Assembly (NCBI GenBank): GCA_948663505.1
Contig: CAPNAQ010000045.1
Span: forward strand, 1-11,906
Source: an uncultured Clostridia bacterium
GTDB lineage: Bacteria; Bacillota; Clostridia; TANB77; CAG-508
Length of the DNA: 11,906 nucleotides
Direction: 5' to 3'
Shown piece by piece: positions 7,646-11,906 of the stretch. Made by a program: the position numbers and the translations under genes. Below the pieces are notes generated by a model. That model saw only the letters and a program-made list of their open reading frames with translations, searched no databases and had not been told where the DNA came from. Numbering within the stretch: the stretch's first letter is position 1; each line of letters starts with the position of its first letter.

Positions 7646-8506
7646 TTGAAAAATCTAAGTAATGAGAATGTTATACATATAACTAAAGATGGAATACAAT
7701 ATTTACAATTTAGAAAATTATTAGAATATAATAGAATAATTAAACATGGGTATTCATTAGGAATAAATTTGAATTTTAGAATGGCAAAAATGGATAAAGG
7801 AAGATCGCAGGGAAATGAATTATATAAAGTGATAGAAAGTTATAAGAATATATGCAATTCTATAGGTGAAGATTACATAAATGTTGTAAAAACAAATCAA
7901 GAACATACAGATAATATTCAAATAGTAAATAAAAAAGTAAATAAAAGATTTTTAGATATAAATTTAGAAAAATATAAAAACACAGATGGGTTAATAACAA
8001 ATAAACCAAAACTACTTTTATCAACGACAAATGCAGATTGTATATTAATGATGTTTTTTGATCCTGTGACTAAAACAATTGCAAATATACATTCAGGATG
8101 GAGAGGGACACTTAAAAGAATATCAGTCAAAACAGTCGAAAAAATGAAAAAAGAGTTTAAATGTAATCCAAAAGATATAATATGCTGTATATGTCCAAGC
8201 ATTAGAAAATGCCATTTTGAAGTGGATAGTGATGTAAAAGAAATGTTTGAATTAGAATTTCAAGATATAGAAAAATTTAATAAAATTATAGTAAAACAAG
8301 AGATGCAACAAAAATGGAATATAGATACAGTTTTAATTAACAAAATTATATTAGAACAAACAGGATTAAAATTAGAAAATATTATAGATAGTGGAATATG
8401 TAGTGTATGTAACTCAAATTTAATACATTCATACAGAGTAGAGAAAGAAGCATATGGATTAGCTACTGCAATAATTACACTTACAGGGGGAAAGGTTGAA
8501 AAATAA
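7646..8506 (+). CDS. pgeF: Peptidoglycan editing factor PgeF (YfiH/laccase-domain)
   Basis: Cytoplasmic zinc enzyme of the YfiH/YlmD family. Members are historically annotated as polyphenol oxidases or laccases; E. coli YfiH (PgeF) was later shown to correct misincorporated L-serine in peptidoglycan precursors, and some homologues act on purine nucleosides. At 286 residues the length is normal. The likely metal ligands are all present: H87 in NQEHTDN, C132 in NADC and H149 in HSGWRGT. The C-terminal signature CSVCNSNLIHSYRVEK replaces the usual FSYRR. The TTG start is supported by AGGGGG 6 nt upstream. The gene follows the MFS transporter by 10 nt, and an S66 peptidase lies next downstream, which agrees with a peptidoglycan role. 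The family is certain; the exact reaction in this organism is inferred. Confidence 0.93.
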   Translation: MKNLSNENVIHITKDGIQYLQFRKLLEYNRIIKHGYSLGINLNFRMAKMDKGRSQGNELYKVIESYKNICNSIGEDYINVVKTNQEHTDNIQIVNKKVNKRFLDINLEKYKNTDGLITNKPKLLLSTTNADCILMMFFDPVTKTIANIHSGWRGTLKRISVKTVEKMKKEFKCNPKDIICCICPSIRKCHFEVDSDVKEMFELEFQDIEKFNKIIVKQEMQQKWNIDTVLINKIILEQTGLKLENIIDSGICSVCNSNLIHSYRVEKEAYGLATAIITLTGGKVEK

Positions 8507-8605
8507 TTAGCATTTGGCTTTATCAAAATTCGATTTTAATTTAATCAATGTACCCACAGATGACGATGAACAAAGCAAGGCGAAGTGAAAGGAATGAGAT
8601 TAAAT
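8507..8605. other. Short intergenic gap with a GC-richer patch
   Basis: This gap lies between pgeF and the S66 peptidase gene. The first half is A/T-rich and holds only a weak 5-bp stem (AAAAT 8525-8529 with ATTTT 8533-8537) without a proper T-run. The second half (about 8550-8593) is more G/C-rich than its surroundings. It contains a 22-codon open frame (8560-8628) that runs out of frame into the next gene and has no ribosome binding site. I see no clear promoter, terminator or riboswitch. Confidence 0.35.
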
Positions 8606-9532
8606 ATGAAAAAGTTGATTCCAAATAGATTAAAAGTAGGAGATACAGTAGGTGTAATAGCACCATCTGGACCGATAATTGGAAGAAATATAGAAGAAAT
8701 AGAAAAAGCAAGAGAAATTATTGAAAAAGATGGATTTAGAGTAAAATATTCAAAAAATTTATTTTCAAATGCAAATGAGTATAGTAGTACTGCAAAAGAA
8801 AAAGCAGAAGATATAAATTATATGTTTACAGACAAAGAAGTTAAAATGATATGGTGTGCAAAAGGAGGATCAAATAGTAATTCTACATTTGAATACATAG
8901 ATTATGAAATTATTAAACAAAATCCTAAGATAATTTGTGGATATAGTGATATAACATCATTAACAAATATAATTACAGAAAAAACAGGATTAGTAACATT
9001 TAGTGCAACGAATTTTAAGACAATAGCAACAGATGAGACAGATTATAGTTATAAAGAAGCTAAGAAGAGATTTGTTAAAGGAATTTTAGAAATAGGACAG
9101 AGCAATAAAGAGTATTTAGTACTAAAAGAAGGAATTGCAGAAGGAGACTTGATAGGAGGAAATTTAAGTTTAATAAGAGGATTAGTCGCAGGAAAATATT
9201 CAATATCATTTAAAAATAAAATTTTATTCCTAGAAGAATTAGGTTTTGAAACTGACCCAGCACTAGCTAGTAACTTTTTATATTATATGAAGCAAAATGG
9301 AGTATTTGAACAAATAAAAGGATTGTGGATTGGAAATTATGAGCACGAAAGTAAAATATCATTAGAGAAAGTTGTAATTGATGTAATAGAAGACAAATAT
9401 AATTTTCCAATAATTAAATCAAATAATTTTGGACATATAGAAACAAAAACAGTTATTCCAATAGGAACAAAAGCTAAAATAGATACATCAAAGAATGTAA
9501 AAATAGAATTAATAGAAAAATGTGTACAATAA
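8606..9532 (+). CDS. S66 family peptidase (LD-carboxypeptidase / MccF-like)
   Basis: Serine hydrolase of family S66, which contains the LdcA-type L,D-carboxypeptidases (releasing D-Ala from tetrapeptides during wall recycling) and MccF-type enzymes that detoxify microcin C-like peptide nucleotides. With ATG 8606 it has 308 residues, normal for the family. The N-terminus LKVGDTVGVIAPSGP is typical. The core CAKGGSNSNSTF...DITSL contains the nucleophile S114 in GYSD. E210/E211 (LFLEEL) and H277 (NNFGHIETK) complete the Ser-Glu-His triad. The NSN after GG is closer to the MccF-like branch than to classical LdcA. No signal peptide is seen, so it should be cytoplasmic. GTG 8585 and ATG 8594 are alternative in-frame starts; AAAGGA (8588-8593) is too close to 8594 and 12 nt from 8606, so the start is only moderately sure. 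Confidence 0.9.
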   Translation: MKKLIPNRLKVGDTVGVIAPSGPIIGRNIEEIEKAREIIEKDGFRVKYSKNLFSNANEYSSTAKEKAEDINYMFTDKEVKMIWCAKGGSNSNSTFEYIDYEIIKQNPKIICGYSDITSLTNIITEKTGLVTFSATNFKTIATDETDYSYKEAKKRFVKGILEIGQSNKEYLVLKEGIAEGDLIGGNLSLIRGLVAGKYSISFKNKILFLEELGFETDPALASNFLYYMKQNGVFEQIKGLWIGNYEHESKISLEKVVIDVIEDKYNFPIIKSNNFGHIETKTVIPIGTKAKIDTSKNVKIELIEKCVQ

Positions 9533-9546
9533 TGTCTAGCTCTGCA

Positions 9547-9586
9547 TAAGTCATCTTTAACAAGTGTATCTTAAACAGCTGACTTA
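9547..9586 (+). other. Nested stem-loop after the S66 gene
   Basis: TAAGTCA (9547-9553) pairs with TGACTTA (9580-9586), and inside it TTTAA (9556-9560) pairs with TTAAA (9571-9575) around a 10-nt loop. It begins 14 nt after the stop codon at 9532. There is no T-run after it, so it is not a classical terminator. It directly abuts the GC-rich palindrome that follows. Confidence 0.35.
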
Positions 9587-9606
9587 AAATGGGGACAGCC
9601 CCATTT
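9587..9606. repeat. GC-rich palindrome just before the UDG gene
   Basis: AAATGGGG (9587-9594) and CCCCATTT (9599-9606) form a perfect 8-bp stem with the 4-nt loop ACAG. The general layout, an A-run plus G-run facing a C-run plus T-run, resembles the arms of the large repeat at 2856-2936, though the sequences differ. No T-run follows. It ends 22 nt before the start codon of the next gene and may belong to the same class of dispersed extragenic palindromes. Confidence 0.65.
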
Positions 9607-9628
9607 GGACATTAGAAAAGGAGTAGAT

Positions 9629-10174
9629 ATGTTTGAAACTTGGGAAGAATTAGAAAAATCAATAATAAATTGTGATAAATGTAAATTGTGTAAAACAAGG
9701 AAAAATATTGTATTTGGAACTGGTAATAAAAATGCTGATATAATGTTTATAGGAGAAGGTCCAGGAGCTGATGAAGATACTCAAGGAGAACCTTTTGTAG
9801 GAAGAGCAGGTAAATTAATGAATATGGCATTTGGAGTTGTTGGAATAAATAGGGGAGATGTTTATATTGCAAATGTTGTTAAGTGTAGGCCTCCTGCTAA
9901 TAGAAATCCAGAAGATGATGAGGCTTTGTCTTGTTTGAACTATTTGAGAAATCAGGTGTTACTTGTAAAACCTAAAATAATTGTATTATTGGGTAGTGTA
10001 GCTTTAAAGAATATTTTAGGTAAGGAGTATGGAATTACTGCTTCAAGGGGAAAATGGGTTGAGAGAAAGGGTATTAAATATATGCCTACTTGGCATCCTG
10101 CTGCCTTATTGAGGGATGAGACCAAGAAAGTTGATTTTATAAATGATCTAAAGTTAGTAGTTAATGAATTTTAA
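9629..10174 (+). CDS. Uracil-DNA glycosylase, family 4 (Fe-S type)
   Basis: Base-excision repair enzyme that removes uracil, from cytosine deamination or misincorporation, out of DNA. With ATG 9629 it has 181 residues, typical for family 4. The four cysteines that hold the 4Fe-4S cluster are C15, C18, C86 and C102, with spacing as in the Thermus enzyme. The active-site motif GEGPGADED starts at G42 and runs into GEPFVGRAGKLM, and the second motif is WHPAALLRD with H156. The start at 9629 is preferred because AAAGGAG (9617-9623) lies 5 nt upstream; the longer frame from TTG 9605 begins inside the palindrome. Codon choice here (many T-ending and G-ending codons, for example GCT, CCT and TTG) differs visibly from the A-ending style of the peptidase, YitT and OGG1-like genes. 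The family is sometimes annotated as a phage SPO1 DNA polymerase-like domain. Confidence 0.95.
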   Translation: MFETWEELEKSIINCDKCKLCKTRKNIVFGTGNKNADIMFIGEGPGADEDTQGEPFVGRAGKLMNMAFGVVGINRGDVYIANVVKCRPPANRNPEDDEALSCLNYLRNQVLLVKPKIIVLLGSVALKNILGKEYGITASRGKWVERKGIKYMPTWHPAALLRDETKKVDFINDLKLVVNEF

Positions 10175-10474
10175 ATTAAAATAGGATAATATATTTATAA
10201 ATATATATTGTTGAAATTGCTGATATATAAATATTTATTTGTATCTGGGTTAGCTTTGCAGATATTAAGAAATCTTAACAAAGTATAATGAGCCTCTTTA
10301 TATTATAGAAAGTTCTTCAATTTCTTTAATATAAAAATTTTACACAAAATGCTTTGCATTTTTATAAAAGTTTCTAAACATCTTTCAGTTACACTCAATA
10401 CTGCATAAAGATTTATATATCGGCAAGAAAATAAAAGCTATTAGATAGTAATAAAAAATAAGTAAGAGGTAAGT
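10175..10474. other. 300-base A+T-rich gap with several hairpins
   Basis: I find no supported gene here. It contains an 18-bp perfect A/T palindrome (10189-10206), a stem-loop with CTTTG (10254-10258) pairing CAAAG (10279-10283) around an inner TTAAG/CTTAA stem, the long hairpin at 10297-10335, and AAAATGC (10346-10352) facing GCATTTT (10356-10362). A perfect TATAAT occurs at 10284-10289 without a recognisable -35 at normal spacing. The next gene has the ribosome binding site AAGAGGT (10464-10470). I do not recognise a known riboswitch or T-box. Confidence 0.5.
10297..10335. repeat. Long A/T hairpin in the intergenic gap
   Basis: TTTATATTA (10297-10305) pairs with TAATATAAA (10327-10335), followed after one T-T mismatch by AGAAA (10307-10311) with TTTCT (10321-10325). 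The result is 14 paired bases out of 15 around a 9-nt loop. Low-complexity A/T sequence makes chance pairing easier, but the length is notable. It could be a weak terminator for the UDG transcript or part of a leader for the next gene. Confidence 0.45.
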
Positions 10475-11756
10475 ATGAAGAATATAAATATTAAAGAAAA
10501 AGTAGATTATTGTTTAAATTGTAAAATTAAACCATGTTCATTAAAAGGCTGTCCACTTGAAAATAACATACCTGAATTTATAAAAGCTGTTAAAGAGGAT
10601 AAATTTAAGGAAGCTTATAAAATTGTATCAGAAACAAGTGTGTTGCCAGGTGTGTGTGGGAAAATATGCCCACATATGAAGCAATGTCAAGGAAGTTGTG
10701 TAAGGGGAATAAAAGGAGAACCTGTAAGTATAGGTGATATTGAGTCATTTATTTTTCAAAAGGCAGTTCAAGATGGATATGAATTAAAAGAGGTTATAAA
10801 TAATAATTTAAATGATGAAGAGATCGCTCGACTAAAGAATAAGAAAGTAGCTATTATTGGAGGAGGTCCAGCAGGTCTTACTTGTGCAGCTTTTTTAGCA
10901 AAAGATGGAATAGATGTTACAATATTTGAAAAATATGATTATTTAGGTGGATTATTAGTTCATGGTATACCTGAATTTAGGTTACCTAAACAAATTGTAA
11001 AAGAGACTGTCAATAGAATTTTAAGTCTTGGGATAAAAGTTCAATATAATAAAGAATTAGGTGAGAACTTAAAGTTAGAGGATTTAGAAAAAGAGTATGA
11101 TGCAATATTTTTGAGTGTAGGTGCAAATAAGCCAGCAAAGATGGGAGTAAAGGGTGAGAATTTAGAGGGTGTTTTTGGAGGTAATGAGCTTTTAGAATAT
11201 AATAGACATCCAAATTATGAAGGTAAAGTAGTTTCTGTTATTGGTGGAGGTAATGTTGCTATGGATTGCAGTAGAACTATAAAAAGATTACGGTGCAAAG
11301 ACAGTAAATGTTATTTATAGAAGAGCAGAAGAGCAAATGCCTGCAGAGAAAAAGGAAATTGAAGAAGCTAAAGATGAAGGTATTAATTTCTTATTTCAAA
11401 ATAATATTGTTGAAATAAAGGGAAATAAGACTGTGCAAAAGTTAGAATTAATTAAAACTGAATTGGTGCAAAGAGAGGGAGAATCTAGAGCTGTTCCTGT
11501 AAATGTTGAAGGAAGTAATTATCTGATTGATACAGATTTTGTGGTTATGGCTCTTGGAAGTACTGTTTCTGATGAAGTTCTAGAGTTTGGTTTGACATTA
11601 AATAAGTGGGGAAATGTTTATGTGAATGATAATTTTCAAAGTTCTAATTCTAAAATTTTTGCGGGTGGTGATCTGATCGGTATTAAAGGAACTGTTGCTT
11701 GGGCTGCTCGTTCAGGTAGAGATGCTTCTGATTGTATAAAAGAGTATTTACTATAA
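10475..11756 (+). pseudogene. GltA-like Fe-S/FAD NAD(P)H oxidoreductase, frameshifted
   Basis: The reading frame is split: 10475-11320 gives the first 281 codons, and the remainder continues in the +1 frame to the stop at 11756. Removing one base near 11291 restores a continuous protein of about 426 residues. It belongs to the family of the glutamate synthase small subunit and NfnB, which pass electrons between NAD(P)H, FAD and Fe-S clusters. Cysteines C13, C16, C21, C26 and C61, C65, C71, C75 form the N-terminal 4Fe-4S domain. GGGPAG (129-134) is the FAD site and GGGNVA (257-262) the NAD(P)H site. The second part carries the expected YRRAEEQMPAEKKE and the C-terminal FAGGDLIGIKGTVAWAARSGRDA. 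It lacks the roughly 30-residue N-terminal lead of classical GltA. No large subunit gene is seen, so the electron partner is unknown. Apart from the single extra base it looks intact. Confidence 0.88.
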
Positions 11757-11802
11757 AGCATTCTACACAATTTTGCTTGTGTAAAATAGCACATGAACAT
11801 TT

Positions 11803-11837
11803 CTTAGCTGTATGAAATGAAGTGAATTACAGCTAAG
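11803..11837. repeat. 10-bp perfect inverted repeat
   Basis: CTTAGCTGTA (11803-11812) and TACAGCTAAG (11828-11837) are exact reverse complements separated by 15 bases. It contains more G/C than most of the surrounding sequence, so chance is less likely than for pure A/T repeats. No T-run follows on either strand. It could be a protein-binding dyad or a remnant of a small mobile palindrome. Confidence 0.55.
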
Positions 11838-11880
11838 TTATACAGATTATTAACTTTCCTATAATATCAATTAATGTACA

Positions 11881-11901
11881 CAAATTTCTTGCAGAAATTT
11901 G
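11881..11901. repeat. 9-bp hairpin at the window end
   Basis: CAAATTTCT (11881-11889) pairs with AGAAATTTG (11893-11901) around the 3-nt loop TGC. It is preceded by GTA and shares the TACACAA start (11877-11883) with two other intergenic hairpins in the window. The element may continue past the window edge. Confidence 0.5.
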
Positions 11902-11906
11902 GCACG

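Larger units (their letters stand above)
11757..11906. other. Gene-free end region with inverted repeats
   Basis: No gene is supported in the last 150 bases. TACACAA (11764-11770) pairs with TTGTGTA (11777-11783) around a 6-nt loop, close behind the stop of the oxidoreductase gene but without a T-run. Two further inverted repeats follow, at 11803-11837 and 11881-11901. Confidence 0.5.

Noticed and set aside
7918..8526. Minus-strand open frames opposite pgeF (7918-8202, 8260-8526)
   Set aside because: pgeF is firmly identified by metal-ligand motifs on the + strand, and the antisense frames show no recognisable domain.
8560..8628. 22-codon open frame in the gap before the S66 gene
   Set aside because: No ribosome binding site, and it overlaps the S66 start in another frame.
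10284..10289. TATAAT as the promoter of the GltA-like gene
   Set aside because: The nearest -35-like hexamer (TTGCAG 10256-10261) is 22 bases away, there is no extended -10, and it is 185 bases from the start codon; in DNA this A/T-rich the hexamer is expected by chance.
11010..11213. Minus-strand open frame rich in Leu and His
   Set aside because: It lies entirely inside the GltA-like gene on the opposite strand, has no ribosome binding site, and its composition reflects the complement of A/T-rich codons.
11281..11292. Programmed ribosomal frameshift in the GltA-like gene
   Set aside because: No classical slippery heptamer or downstream pseudoknot is evident, and this family is normally encoded in one frame. 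A plain one-base insertion explains the data better.

Overview
The window is strongly A+T-rich with a standard genetic code and AGGAGG-type ribosome binding sites. Its gene content (AddB-type nuclease, YitT membrane protein, PgeF, clostridial OGG1-like glycosylase, family 4 UDG, GltA-like Fe-S flavoprotein) points to an anaerobic Firmicute of the class Clostridia. Every gene I can support lies on the + strand. The species cannot be named from this sequence.

Layout. 33-998 is a membrane-anchored M23 (LytM-like) peptidase with a probable terminator just behind it. 1054-1905 is a YitT-family membrane protein whose ribosome binding site is part of that terminator hairpin. 1985-2851 is an OGG1-type 8-oxoguanine glycosylase behind an extended -10 promoter. 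2856-2936 is a large perfect inverted repeat. 2947-6285 is AddB, the nuclease subunit of the AddAB recombination complex, without addA beside it. 6319-7635 (MFS transporter) and 7646-8506 (PgeF, peptidoglycan editing factor, TTG start) are tightly packed and probably co-expressed with addB. 8606-9532 is an S66 LD-carboxypeptidase/MccF-like hydrolase. A small GC-rich palindrome (9587-9606) precedes a family 4 uracil-DNA glycosylase (9629-10174). A 300-base A+T-rich gap containing hairpins leads to a GltA-like Fe-S/FAD oxidoreductase (10475-11756) that is broken by a +1 frameshift near 11291. The last 150 bases carry no gene but several inverted repeats.

Two themes alternate: DNA repair (OGG1-like glycosylase, AddB, UDG4) and cell-wall turnover (M23 peptidase, PgeF, S66 peptidase). 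The two glycosylases would remove 8-oxoguanine and uracil from DNA, while AddB, with its partner, would process double-strand ends. The wall enzymes would trim, edit or recycle peptidoglycan peptides. I see no defence island, phage, CRISPR array or biosynthetic cluster, and no convincing undescribed multi-gene system. The most interesting signals are the dyad repeats at gene starts, the terminator/RBS overlap, the unpaired addB and the frameshifted flavoprotein gene.
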